Shown here piece after piece: positions 15,221-23,649 of a DNA stretch of 25,090 bases (positions within the stretch are counted from its first letter, which is position 1; the number at the start of each line of letters is the position of its first letter). This DNA comes from an uncultured Pseudomonadota bacterium (GTDB lineage Bacteria; Myxococcota_A; Polyangia; HGW-17), in contig CALKWH010000477.1 of assembly GCA_938004375.1 (NCBI GenBank), positions 1-25,090 of the forward strand, in the 5' to 3' direction. The position numbers and the translations under genes were made by a program. The notes beneath the pieces are model-generated. The model did no database searches. It had not been told where the DNA came from and was given only the letters and a program-made list of their open reading frames with translations.

Positions 15221-15886
15221 CAGTCTCTGCAGCTGCTCGAGGGCCCCCGCCAGGCCCACGACGACCAGGGCGTCGCTGTCCTTGATCACGAAGTCGGGTC
15301 CCGGGATCACGATCGTGCGGCCTGGGATGATCTCCTTGACCGCGATGACGTACACGCCGAAGCGGCGGCGAAGGTCCAGCTCGAGCAAGGACTTGCCGCA
15401 GAACTCCGAGGGCGGGGCGATCTCCATCACGCTGGTGTCCTCGGTGAGCTCGACGAAGTCCAGCAGGTTGGGGTGGTTGATCTGGCGGGCCAGACGCAGG
15501 GCGGTCTCCCGCTCCGGGTAGATGACGTCGTTGGCGCCCACGGCCTGCAGGATCCGGCCGTGGTCCTCGTTGACGGCCTTGGCATGGATCGACCGCACAC
15601 CCAGCTTCTTCAGGTGGAGCACGCACAGCACGCTGCCCTCGAAGGACTGCCCCCCGATGCACACGATCGCCTCGTCGAACTCGTTGTTGACGACGGCGGC
15701 CAGGCTCGCGTACTCGCGGGCGTCCATGCGCAGGGCGAGCTCCACCTGGTCGGAGATCTCGTTCACGAGGGTCTGGTCCAGGTCGATGACCAGCACCTCG
15801 CAGGTGGGGGCCAGCGCCAGGGCCAGCGAGGACCCGAACTGACCCAGCCCGATGATGACGACTCTTTTTTTCATTGCTTTGCTCAT
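15215..15886 (-). CDS. ktrA: KtrA/TrkA-family K+ channel regulatory protein (copy 1)
   Basis: Cytoplasmic RCK protein that assembles as a ring on KtrB and gates K+ uptake according to bound nucleotide. Its 223 aa comprise RCK_N with the Rossmann motif GLGQFGSSLA near the N-terminus, the ribose-binding acidic end VLVIDLD, CVLHLKKLGV and HAKAVNEDHGRIL, then RCK_C (VMEIAPPSEFCGKSLLELDLRRRFGVYVIAV to DALVVVG). ATG at 15886 overlaps the ktrB1 stop as ATGA. A second Met four codons later is an alternative start. It is a clear paralogue of the gene at 17266-17928 and keeps the same ending RLE. Confidence 0.92.
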   Translation of the reverse strand: MSKAMKKRVVIIGLGQFGSSLALALAPTCEVLVIDLDQTLVNEISDQVELALRMDAREYASLAAVVNNEFDEAIVCIGGQSFEGSVLCVLHLKKLGVRSIHAKAVNEDHGRILQAVGANDVIYPERETALRLARQINHPNLLDFVELTEDTSVMEIAPPSEFCGKSLLELDLRRRFGVYVIAVKEIIPGRTIVIPGPDFVIKDSDALVVVGLAGALEQLQRLE

Positions 15887-17262
15887 CCGATCATCACCCT
15901 ACCTTCCGGATACTGGATGTTCGCCGACGACGTGCGCACCGCGCTCATCGCGATGGTGATGGGGCCCACGCGCCCGACGAACATGGTGAGAATGACCCAC
16001 AGTTTTCCCGCGCCTGACAACTCGGGAGTGAGCCCGGTCGACAGCCCGACGGTGCCGAACGCGCTGACCTGCTCGAACAGGACCGCCTCGAGCCCGGCGG
16101 ACTCGGTGAACGTCAGCACGAGAACGCCCAGGATGTTCCAGCACAGGGCGAGGCCGACGAGCATGGTGACCTTGCGGCCGACCTCCTCGGGGATGTAGCG
16201 CTGAAACAGGGTGGCGCGGAAATCGCCCCGGAAGGTCGCCCGAAACCTGGCCCACCAGACCGCGAGCGTGGTCGTCTTGATGCCGCCGGCGCAGGACCCC
16301 GGAGAGCCGCCGATGAACATCAGCACGACCAGCACGAACAGGGAGGCCAGGGGCAACGCGCCGATGTTCACCGAGTTGAAGCCCGCCGTGCGGGCCGAAA
16401 CGCTCTGAAACAGGGCGTCGGAGATCCGGTCAGCGGGAGCGCCCGACCCCGTGCCCGCCAGGCCGATCAGCAGCGCGCCCACGACGATGAGCCCGGCGCT
16501 CATCCCCAGGGCCACCTTGGCGTGCAGGGTCATCCGGCGTCGGCGCACGGGGACCCCGGGGAGCCCCCGGCCCAGACGAGCACGCGTCAGGGAGACCAGC
16601 TCGCCCAGGACGGCGAAGCCGATGCCCCCCGTGAAGACGAGCAGCATGATCGTGATCATGAACAGCGGGTTCCGCCGCAGCCCTTCGAGGCTGTCGGCAT
16701 AGATCGAAAAACCGGCGTTGCAGAAGGCGGAGATCGAATGGAACACGGAACTGTACAGGCTGTGACCCAGGGGCCGCGAGCCGGCGAGGGCCAGGAACAG
16801 GAGCGCTGCGCCGGCGGCCTCGATCCCGGCGACGACGACCAGGATGCGGAGGAACTTCGCGCGGAACTGGGTGGCCACCCCCCGCTGGAAGATGGAGTCT
16901 TCGACGGCGGTCTGGGCCTGCAGATCCATGCGCAGGCCGAGGGCCTGGATGGCCAGGGCCAGGAAGGTCAGGATGCCCAGCCCGCCCAACTGGATCAGCA
17001 GCAACACGATCCACTGGCCGGCGGTGGAGTAGGCGGTCCCCGTGTCCACGGTCACCAGCCCGGTGACGCACACGGCGGACGTGGCGGTGAAGAAGGCGTC
17101 GAGGATCCCCACCGTCCGGTCCCCATGGGAGAACGGCAGAGCCAGGAGCGCGGTGCCGACCAGGATGAGCCCGGCGAACCACTGCACCAGCAGCTGGCTG
17201 GCCGTGGGGTGCCGCAGGAAGGCGTGGACGTCACGCCGGACTCGGTCGATGTGCTTTCGCAT
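15883..17262 (-). CDS. ktrB: KtrB/TrkH-family K+ transporter (copy 1)
   Basis: Membrane K+ uptake subunit of 459 aa, KtrB length and lacking the extra N-terminal helices of TrkH. The four selectivity-filter glycine regions are visible: TSAVCVTGL (61-69), HSISAFCNAGFS (175-186), QSVSARTAGFN (286-296) and EQVSAFGTVGLS (398-409). The gating loop FIGGSPGSCAGGIKTTT (317-332) and the conserved ending EGRVMIG are also present. The start lies 3 nt after the ktrA2 stop, with GAGTGA serving both as end of that gene and as ribosome site. K+ (or Na+/K+) specificity follows from the family glycines. Confidence 0.93.
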   Translation of the reverse strand: MRKHIDRVRRDVHAFLRHPTASQLLVQWFAGLILVGTALLALPFSHGDRTVGILDAFFTATSAVCVTGLVTVDTGTAYSTAGQWIVLLLIQLGGLGILTFLALAIQALGLRMDLQAQTAVEDSIFQRGVATQFRAKFLRILVVVAGIEAAGAALLFLALAGSRPLGHSLYSSVFHSISAFCNAGFSIYADSLEGLRRNPLFMITIMLLVFTGGIGFAVLGELVSLTRARLGRGLPGVPVRRRRMTLHAKVALGMSAGLIVVGALLIGLAGTGSGAPADRISDALFQSVSARTAGFNSVNIGALPLASLFVLVVLMFIGGSPGSCAGGIKTTTLAVWWARFRATFRGDFRATLFQRYIPEEVGRKVTMLVGLALCWNILGVLVLTFTESAGLEAVLFEQVSAFGTVGLSTGLTPELSGAGKLWVILTMFVGRVGPITIAMSAVRTSSANIQYPEGRVMIG

Positions 17263-17271
17263 GGGTCACTC
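17254..17271. repeat. 18-bp ktrA2-ktrB1 junction repeat
   Basis: Same 18 bp as 15203-15220, here spanning the ktrA2 stop and the first codons of ktrB1. It looks like the scar of a tandem duplication. Confidence 0.95.
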
Positions 17272-17928
17272 GAGCTTCCGCAGGGCGGCCACGGCGTCGG
17301 CGCGGCCCAGCACCACCAGGGACATCCCGGCCGAGACGACCGTGTCCATGGCGGGGATGACGGTGGTCTTCCCGGCGGCGTCCTTGGACGCGATGACGGT
17401 CACCGAGAACCGCTGGCGCAGGTTCAGGTCCAGCAGGGTGCGCGACAAAAAGCTCCCGGGCGGGGAGATCTCCATGACGGCCACTTCGTCGGACAGTTCG
17501 ACAAAATCGACCAGGTTCGGGTTCACGATCAGGCGCGCCAGACGCTCGGCCGCCTCGGTCTCGGGGAAGATGACGTCGTGGACGCCCATGGTCCTGAGGA
17601 TCCTGCCATGATCCCCGTTGATGGCCTTGGCGTGGATCCGGGGCACCCCGAGCTTCTGCAGGTGCAGCACGCACAGGATGCTGGCCTCGAGCTGCTCGCC
17701 GATGCACACGACCGCCTCGTCGAACTCGTCGTTGATGGCCGCCGCGAGGTTGTCGTAGTCCCGGGCGTCGGCGCGCAGGGCCATGTGCACCTCGTCGGCG
17801 ATGTCGTTGATGATTCCCTGGTCCAGGTCGATGACCAGCACCTCGGCGTCCCGCACCAGGCGGCGCGCCAGGGAGCTGCCGAACAGCCCGAGACCGATGA
17901 CTGCGATGCGCTTCTTCCCGTGTTTCAT
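17266..17928 (-). CDS. ktrA: KtrA/TrkA-family K+ channel regulatory protein (copy 2)
   Basis: A 220-aa RCK protein with the same two-domain order as copy 1: KKRIAVIGLGLFGSSLARRL, VLVIDLDQG, DEAVVCIGEQLEASILCVLHLQKLGV, HAKAINGDHGRIL, then RCK_C with VMEISPPGSFLSRTLLDLNLRQRF and SLVVLGRADAV. The true start is ATG at 17928, overlapping the ktrB2 stop as ATGA. The same frame stays open far upstream to 19494, but that stretch is a shadow of ktrB2. Paralogues differ mainly in surface and C-terminal residues, so the two regulators could respond to different ligands or form mixed rings (inference). Confidence 0.92.
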   Translation of the reverse strand: MKHGKKRIAVIGLGLFGSSLARRLVRDAEVLVIDLDQGIINDIADEVHMALRADARDYDNLAAAINDEFDEAVVCIGEQLEASILCVLHLQKLGVPRIHAKAINGDHGRILRTMGVHDVIFPETEAAERLARLIVNPNLVDFVELSDEVAVMEISPPGSFLSRTLLDLNLRQRFSVTVIASKDAAGKTTVIPAMDTVVSAGMSLVVLGRADAVAALRKLE

Positions 17929-19298
17929 CCGATCATCACCCTGCCTTCCGGGTACTGGAGACTGCTGCGGTCTGCCCTCACCGTGCTCAACGCGATGGTG
18001 ATGGGCCCCAGCCTCCCCAGAAACATGTTCAGGACAATCCAGACCTTGCCCGCGGTCGAGAGCTCGGGCGTGAGCCCGGTCGAGAGCCCGACGGTCCCGA
18101 AGGCGCTGACCTGCTCGAAGAGCGTGCGCTCCAGGGGCGCGGCCTCGGTCACCGACAGCACGAGCACCCCCAGGAGGTTCCAGGCCAGCGCCAGCCCGAT
18201 GAGCAGGGTGACCTTGCGCCCGATCTCCTCGGGGATGTAGCGCCCGTCCAGGAGCGTCCGGTAGCTGCCCCGGAAGGCGCCCCGAAACCGGGCCCACCAC
18301 AACACGAGGGTGGTGGTCTTGATGCCGCCGGCGCAGGAGCCCGGCGAGCCGCCGATGAACATCAGCACGACCAGCGCCAGCAGCGAGAGCTGGGGCAGCG
18401 CGCCCACGTCCACCGTGCTCAGGCCGCCGGAGCGGGCCGACACGCTCTGGAACAGCGCGTCCTGCAGCCGTTCGAGCAGGTTCCCTTGCAGACCGCCGGC
18501 GGCCAGGATCACCACCGTGCCCACCACCACCAACGCCGCGCTGACCCGCAGCACCACCCGGGCGTGCAGGGAGAACAGGTGCAACGGCGCCCGCTCCTTC
18601 GAGCGCGAGCGCCAACCCCGGATGACGGCGGCCAGCTCTCCCAGGACCACCATGCCCAGGCTGCCCAGGAAGATCAGGAGCATCACGGTGAACAGGAACG
18701 CCGGGTTGTCCCGGAACCCGGCCAGGCTGTCGCCGTACAACGAAAACCCCGCGTGGGTGAATGACGCCACCGAGTGAAAGACGGAACTGTAGGCGGCGTG
18801 GGCGGTCCGGTGCCCGGGCAGCAGCGTCAGGAACAGGATCAGGGCGCCGACGGCCTCGATGAGCAACACCACCCGGATGATGCGCAGGAAGTTGTCCCGG
18901 AACTGCGCCGCCACATTGCGCTGGAAGAGCGAATCCTCGACGGCCGCCTGGGCGTTCAGGTCCAGGCGCACCCCCAGGGCGCGGAAGGCCAGGGCCAGGA
19001 ACGTGAGGATGCCCAGCCCGCCAAACTGAATCAGGATTAATATGATCCATTGCCCCGGGAGCGAGAAGCGGGTCCCGGTGTCCACGGTGGTGAGCCCGGT
19101 GACGCACACCGCGGACGTGGCGGTGAACAGGGCGTCCAGGGGGGCGACCGAGCCCGCCCCGTGGGCGAACGGCAGGCTCAACAACACCGTCCCGAGCAGG
19201 ATCAGCCCGGCGAACCACTGGAACAGCAACTGTCCCGCCGAGGGTCGCCGGACGAAGTGACCGACCTTTTCCGTGGCCGAGGTAAGCACGGTCCTCAT
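17925..19298 (-). CDS. ktrB: KtrB/TrkH-family K+ transporter (copy 2)
   Basis: A 457-aa KtrB. Filter regions are TSAVCVTGL, HSVASFTHAGFS, QSVSARSGGLS and EQVSAFGTVGLS, and the gating loop GGSPGSCAGGIKTTT and the ending EGRVMIG match copy 1. In the second filter, Thr-His replaces Cys-Asn, and in the third, SGGLS replaces TAGFN, so the pore surroundings have diverged. ATG at 19298 is preferred: it gives the same length as copy 1 and a promoter ends just before it. An in-frame start at 19376 would add 26 unrelated residues across the promoter. First gene of a five-gene operon with ktrA2, ktrB1, ktrA1 and the Nudix gene. Confidence 0.92.
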   Translation of the reverse strand: MRTVLTSATEKVGHFVRRPSAGQLLFQWFAGLILLGTVLLSLPFAHGAGSVAPLDALFTATSAVCVTGLTTVDTGTRFSLPGQWIILILIQFGGLGILTFLALAFRALGVRLDLNAQAAVEDSLFQRNVAAQFRDNFLRIIRVVLLIEAVGALILFLTLLPGHRTAHAAYSSVFHSVASFTHAGFSLYGDSLAGFRDNPAFLFTVMLLIFLGSLGMVVLGELAAVIRGWRSRSKERAPLHLFSLHARVVLRVSAALVVVGTVVILAAGGLQGNLLERLQDALFQSVSARSGGLSTVDVGALPQLSLLALVVLMFIGGSPGSCAGGIKTTTLVLWWARFRGAFRGSYRTLLDGRYIPEEIGRKVTLLIGLALAWNLLGVLVLSVTEAAPLERTLFEQVSAFGTVGLSTGLTPELSTAGKVWIVLNMFLGRLGPITIALSTVRADRSSLQYPEGRVMIG

Positions 19299-19306
19299 GG
19301 CAGGCA

Positions 19307-19335
19307 GTATTAGCACCGCCGCCGGGATTGCACAA
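19307..19335 (-). promoter_or_regulatory. Candidate promoter of the ktr operon
   Basis: Minus strand TTGTGC, 17-nt spacer ending in TGC (extended -10), TAATAC, then 8 nt to the ATG at 19298. The -35 overlaps that of the divergent hrpB promoter candidate. No Shine-Dalgarno is present. Confidence 0.45.
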
Positions 19336-19356
19336 GCGACCCAAACCGGGTACCGT
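19328..19356 (+). promoter_or_regulatory. Weak candidate promoter of hrpB
   Basis: TTGCAC (19328-19333), 17-nt spacer, TACCGT (19351-19356), 7 nt before the ATG at 19364. The -10 is poor, but the geometry repeats that seen at other genes here without a ribosome site. Confidence 0.3.
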
Positions 19357-19363
19357 GCGGGCG

Positions 19364-21799
19364 ATGCCTGTGCCACCGCTCTCCGAGACCGCCCGCGCGC
19401 TCCCCATCTTCGAGCGCCTCGACGATCTGATGGACCTGTGGGCCCGAGAGCCCGTGATCGGGCTGGAGGCCGAGACCGGCGCCGGCAAGAGCACGCTGGT
19501 GCCGTGGCGGCTCCTGGCCGAGCCGGCCCTGGCGACGAGCCGGCTCTACCTGGTGCAGCCGCGCACCCTGGCGGCCATCGCCGTGGCCGAGCGCGTCGCC
19601 GCGCTGGTGGGGGAGCCGCCGGGCGCCACGGTGGGCTATCGCACCCGCGAGGCCACCCGGGTGGGGCCGGACACGCGCCTCGAGGTGGTGACCTGGGGCG
19701 TGTTCCTGCGCGTGCTGCAGGACGCCCCCGAGCTCGACGGCGTGGGCGCCGTGCTCCTCGACGAGTTCCACGAGCGGCACTGGCAGGGTGATCTGTGCTG
19801 GGCCTTTTTGCGGGAGATCCGCGCCGTGCTGCGCCCGGACCTGCGGATCATGCTGTTGAGCACCGATCTGCCCGCGGAGCTCCGGGACGAGCTGCCCGTG
19901 GTGCGGGTGCCCGGACGCCAGTTCCCGGTGGACGTGACGCACGCCCCGCGCGGCGACCGGGAGCCCCTCGAGGTGGCCGTCGGAGCGGCCGTGCGCGGGT
20001 GCCTGCGGGAGCTGGGGCGCGAACCCTCCGGGGCCTGCGTGCTCGCCTTCCTGCCTGGGAAGGCCGAGCTCGAACGGGTCCTGCGGGAGCTTGCCCCTCT
20101 CTCCCGCGAGGGGGTGGAACTGTTCGCCCTGCACCGTGCGGCCGACGCCGTCACCCGCACGGCGGTGTTCGCGCCGCTTCTGCCGGGAGCGCGCCGGGTG
20201 GTCGTCGCCACCAACATCGCCGAGACCAGCCTGACCCTCCCCGACGTGCGCGCCGTCGTGGACGCCGGCCTCGAGCGCCGCTTCGTCTATTCACCCCGCA
20301 CGGGGCTGAGCCATATGGACACCGTCCGCATCTCCCGGCTGTCTGCCACCCAGCGCGCGGGTCGCGCGGGCCGCACCGCCCCCGGCGTGGCGGTGCGCCT
20401 TTGGCCGGCCGCCGAGCGGCTCGAGGACTTCGCCGCGCCCGAGATCCTGCGCGCGGATCCCCTTCCCCTGGCCCTGGAGCTCGCGCTCTGGGCGGGGGAC
20501 GCGGCGTCCCTTCGCTTCCTCACCCCGCCGCCCCCCGCCGCCCTGCAGGTGGCCGCCGCGCTCCTGCGGGATCTGGGCCTGCTGGACGTCGCCGGCTCCG
20601 ACGACGGCCCCGCGCGCATCACCGACCGCGGCCGACGCGCAGCCCGCCTGGGGATTCACCCGCGCCTGGCGGCCATGCTGCTGGGCGCACCGGCCAACGG
20701 CCGCGCCACCGCCGTGCTGCTGGCCGCGCTACTCGAGGAGGATCTGTGGACCGCCCGCGACCCCGAGCGGATGTCCCTTTGGGTCCGCCTCCTTGTGGAG
20801 GGCGCGAAGCTGCCCGAGCGGCTGCGCCGCGCCGTCGATCGCCTCGCCCGCGCCCTGGGCCATCACTTCCGCGTCGAGGACGTGGCGCCCGAAGCCTGCG
20901 GGCGCCTGCTGGCCGCGGCCTACCCAGACCGCGTGGGGCGCGTGGACCCCGACAACCCGAAGCGGCTCGTGCTCGTCAGCGGACGCGCCGGCCTGCTGCC
21001 GGAGCCTCTGGAGCCGGGCTCCCTCGCCGTGGCCGTGTTCGCCGATGGAGGCGACGCCAACGCCCGGGTCTCCCTGTTCGAGCCGGTGACGCTCCCGGAC
21101 GTGCTGGCCACGGGCACGCTGCGCCCGGTGACCCGGACGGTCGTCGACTTCGACGGCTGGGCGGTCACCGGACGGACCCGCACCTCCCTTGGACAGGTGA
21201 TCCTCGAGGAGCGCATCGCAGCCCCCGGCCGCGCCGCGTTGCAGGAGGCGGTGGCCGCGCGCCTCGCGACCGCCGGCCCGGGCGATCTTTTCACCGGTCC
21301 GAAGACCTGCGCCGCCCGCCTGCGTCTGCGCCTGGCCGCCGCGGCCGAGCCCCGCGCCGGCTTCCCCGACGACGACGACGGGACCCTCGCCGCCACGGCC
21401 GAAGCGTGGCTCGTGCCCCATGTGCGCTTCGTCCTGGGGCCCGTCGTCGGCGACGCCCTGGTGGCCCACGCGCTGCTGGCCCGCCTCCCCGGGCACCTGG
21501 CCGCCCGCCTGCGGGACCTGTGCCCGGACCACCTCACGCTCCCCTCGGGCCGCCGCGTCCGCGTGGACTACGAGGCAGGCCCCCAGCCCGTGATCGCGTC
21601 GAAACTGCAGGACTTCTTCGGCTGCCGCGAGACCCCCCGCGTCGCCGGCCGCCCGGCGCTCGTCCACCTGCTCTCCCCCGCCGGCCGCCCGGTCCAGATC
21701 ACCGCGGACCTCGCCGGCTTCTGGAAGAACTCCTATCCCCTGGTCCGCAAGGAGATGGCCGGCCGCTACCCCAAGCACAAGTGGCCGCAGGATCCTTGA
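19364..21799 (+). CDS. hrpB: ATP-dependent RNA helicase HrpB (DEAH/DExH family)
   Basis: An 811-aa DExH helicase, full length for HrpB. Walker A is TGAGKST (38-44), the DExH box DEFHERH (133-139), and later motifs are STDLPAE, VVVATNIAETSLTLP, and the arginine-finger motif QRAGRAGR with ATQ upstream. The C-terminal HrpB domain ends in LPSGRRVRVDYEAG, ASKLQDFFGCRETPRV, LLSPAGRPVQITADLAGFWKNSYP and EMAGRYPKHKWPQDP, all very conserved in HrpB. Members unwind or remodel RNA, and the precise role of HrpB is poorly defined. ATG at 19364 is chosen as the codon that starts family-like sequence; upstream TTG (19328) and GTG (19355) are possible. No ribosome site is seen. Confidence 0.94.
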   Translation: MPVPPLSETARALPIFERLDDLMDLWAREPVIGLEAETGAGKSTLVPWRLLAEPALATSRLYLVQPRTLAAIAVAERVAALVGEPPGATVGYRTREATRVGPDTRLEVVTWGVFLRVLQDAPELDGVGAVLLDEFHERHWQGDLCWAFLREIRAVLRPDLRIMLLSTDLPAELRDELPVVRVPGRQFPVDVTHAPRGDREPLEVAVGAAVRGCLRELGREPSGACVLAFLPGKAELERVLRELAPLSREGVELFALHRAADAVTRTAVFAPLLPGARRVVVATNIAETSLTLPDVRAVVDAGLERRFVYSPRTGLSHMDTVRISRLSATQRAGRAGRTAPGVAVRLWPAAERLEDFAAPEILRADPLPLALELALWAGDAASLRFLTPPPPAALQVAAALLRDLGLLDVAGSDDGPARITDRGRRAARLGIHPRLAAMLLGAPANGRATAVLLAALLEEDLWTARDPERMSLWVRLLVEGAKLPERLRRAVDRLARALGHHFRVEDVAPEACGRLLAAAYPDRVGRVDPDNPKRLVLVSGRAGLLPEPLEPGSLAVAVFADGGDANARVSLFEPVTLPDVLATGTLRPVTRTVVDFDGWAVTGRTRTSLGQVILEERIAAPGRAALQEAVAARLATAGPGDLFTGPKTCAARLRLRLAAAAEPRAGFPDDDDGTLAATAEAWLVPHVRFVLGPVVGDALVAHALLARLPGHLAARLRDLCPDHLTLPSGRRVRVDYEAGPQPVIASKLQDFFGCRETPRVAGRPALVHLLSPAGRPVQITADLAGFWKNSYPLVRKEMAGRYPKHKWPQDP

Positions 21800-21881
21800 C
21801 ACCGGCATCCCCGGACGGCAACATGTCGGCAGGTCGTACCACAACCGAACGCGCGTTCCAAAATATGGAGACACTCCACAC

Positions 21882-22436
21882 ATGATGACCATCCATGAGC
21901 TCATGAGCGACGCCTCCTTCACCTTTTCGCCCATCGGCGTGCTGCGCTCCCCCTACGCGGAGCGCATCGACGCGCCCCACCAGGGGACGGTGGTGGAAGG
22001 GACCGAGACCGGCGCGCCGGCCGAGGCCACCCTCGAGCTCGCGCCATGGGTCGACGAGCGCGCCCTCTCGGACCTGGACGGCTTCGACCGGATCTGGCTC
22101 ATCTATGTCTTTCACCTGAGCGAGGGCTGGAAAGCCACGGTGAAGCCCCCCCGGGGCGGTCCACGACGGGGCGTGCTGGCCACCCGCGCGCCCCACCGGC
22201 CCAACCCCATCGGGCTCACGGCGGCGGAGCTCGTGGCCGTCGAGGGCCGCACGCTGCGGTTGCGCGGCGTGGACCTGCTCGACGGCACGCCGGTGCTGGA
22301 CGTGAAACCCTACATCCCCTGGGCCGACGCCTTCCCAGAGGCCCGGGCCGGCTGGGTCGACGCGCTGGACGAGCGGACCGGCCGCCTGTTCGCCCCGGGC
22401 CCGCGCAAGCCGCGACGCCCCCGGGGGCCCGGGTGA
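21882..22436 (+). CDS. trmO: TrmO/TsaA-family tRNA N6-methylated-t6A37 methyltransferase
   Basis: A 184-aa TsaA/TrmO protein. The N-terminal FTFSPIGVLRSPY, the central DGFDRIWLIYVFH, and the signature RAPHRPNPIGLT are diagnostic of the family, as is the ending LDGTPVLDVKPYIPWAD. E. coli TrmO uses S-adenosylmethionine to methylate t6A37 of tRNA-Thr(GGU). The first of two adjacent ATGs is used, with GGAG 12 nt upstream; ATG at 21903 is another possibility. It lies 82 bp after hrpB, on the same strand, without a visible terminator between, so co-transcription with the RNA helicase is likely. The C-terminus is Arg/Pro-rich. Confidence 0.9.
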   Translation: MMTIHELMSDASFTFSPIGVLRSPYAERIDAPHQGTVVEGTETGAPAEATLELAPWVDERALSDLDGFDRIWLIYVFHLSEGWKATVKPPRGGPRRGVLATRAPHRPNPIGLTAAELVAVEGRTLRLRGVDLLDGTPVLDVKPYIPWADAFPEARAGWVDALDERTGRLFAPGPRKPRRPRGPG

Positions 22437-22459
22437 CGGCGCCGGCCGGCCAGCCAATC

Positions 22460-22487
22460 TTGCGGGACCCCGTTTCCGTGCTAAACT
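22460..22487 (+). promoter_or_regulatory. Candidate promoter of the Cys-rich lipoprotein gene
   Basis: TTGCGG (22460-22465), 16-nt spacer ending in TGC, TAAACT (22482-22487). Extended -10 of the GTGCTA type. The gene then has GGAGG 7 nt before its ATG. Confidence 0.5.
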
Positions 22488-22539
22488 CTTCCCCGCATTC
22501 ACCGGGGTCCTTGACCCGTTCCATCCAGGAGGCGTTCCC

Positions 22540-23643
22540 ATGCTGAAAAAAAACCTGTTCCTATCCCTGCTGCTCGTCCCCCTCACCCTCTTCGCCTGCG
22601 ATGACGGCGACAAGAAGTCCAATCCCTCGCTGCCGCTCGCCGAGGTCGAGGGAGAGTACTACAACCTGTTCTGCGAACAGATCGAGACCTGCGAGGTCAA
22701 CCCGTACTTCTCGATGGTGATCGAGGACCGCCAGGGCTGCCTGGACTTCATCACCAGCCAGACCGACGGACCGGGTCTCGGCGGCATCCTCGACGCGGTG
22801 GACGCCGGGACCGTCGTCTACGACGCCGAGAAGGGCTATGCCTGCATCGAGGACATGAAGGCGCTGCCGTGCGACGAGTTCGGCGACCACGAGCCCGAGT
22901 CCTGCGTGGGCGTGTTCACCGGCACCATCGCCGACGGCGAGGAGTGCCGAATCAATGAAGAGTGCGTCTCTGGCTACTGCGACACCTCCGAAGCCTGCCC
23001 GGGCACCTGCGTGGCCGCCGTGGCCGTGGGCGGCACCTGCGCGCTCACCGACGAGTGCGAGAGCGGCGCCAAGTGCGTTCTCGGCGAATGCACGGTGTTC
23101 ACCGCGCCGGTCGCCGAGGGCCAGCCCTGCGATTCCACCGAGGACTGGTGCGCCGAGGGCCTGTTCTGCCACCCCGAGACCGAGGTGTGCACCGCGCGCC
23201 TGGCCGAAGGGACCGAGTGCGAGGAGGTGAGCGACCTCGAGTGCGAGGCCGGGACGCTGTGCTTCGGCGTCGGCGGGGAGGCCAAGACCTGCAAGGCCCT
23301 GACCATCCTCGAGACCGCTGACGCGGCCTGCGACTACAACGCCGGCCTCATGTGCGCGGCCTACGAGGACCTGACCTGCGCCATCGACGACTTCCAGGCC
23401 TTCACCGGCACCTGCCAGCCCTTCACCCGGCTCGACGAGGTCTGCTTCGAGGCGGCCACCACGACACTGACCAGTTGCGACATGTTCGCCGACCTCTACT
23501 GCGACATGTCCGGCGGCTTCCAGCAGGACGGCCACTGCGCGGCCAAGAAGGCCGGCGGCGTGGCCTGCACCGACAGCGACCAGTGCCTCTCCGGCTTCTG
23601 CGACAACGACGTGTGCGCCGACGAGGAAGAGGTCTGCCAGTAG
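22540..23643 (+). CDS. Cysteine-rich lipoprotein (Dickkopf-like repeat pattern)
   Basis: A 367-aa exported lipoprotein. The signal peptide has two Lys, a Leu-rich core and lipobox LFAC with the lipidated Cys at residue 20, followed by DDGDKK. The mature part has many paired cysteines in modules such as CRINEECVSGYCD, CALTDECESGAKCV and CTDSDQCLSGFCDNDVC, a pattern common in myxobacterial surface proteins and often annotated as Dickkopf-like. Such cysteines should form disulfides outside the cytoplasm. Asp at +2 would favour inner-membrane retention by E. coli rules, though these may not hold here. Function is unknown; adhesion or surface display is possible. The stop lies 6 bp from the convergent neighbour. 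Confidence 0.85.
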   Translation: MLKKNLFLSLLLVPLTLFACDDGDKKSNPSLPLAEVEGEYYNLFCEQIETCEVNPYFSMVIEDRQGCLDFITSQTDGPGLGGILDAVDAGTVVYDAEKGYACIEDMKALPCDEFGDHEPESCVGVFTGTIADGEECRINEECVSGYCDTSEACPGTCVAAVAVGGTCALTDECESGAKCVLGECTVFTAPVAEGQPCDSTEDWCAEGLFCHPETEVCTARLAEGTECEEVSDLECEAGTLCFGVGGEAKTCKALTILETADAACDYNAGLMCAAYEDLTCAIDDFQAFTGTCQPFTRLDEVCFEAATTTLTSCDMFADLYCDMSGGFQQDGHCAAKKAGGVACTDSDQCLSGFCDNDVCADEEEVCQ

Positions 23644-23649
23644 GATTGA

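Noticed and set aside
17929..19494. N-terminal extension of the ktrA2 frame up to 19494
   Set aside because: It is Gly/Arg/Pro-rich shadow sequence of ktrB2. The KtrA homology starts exactly at ATG 17928.
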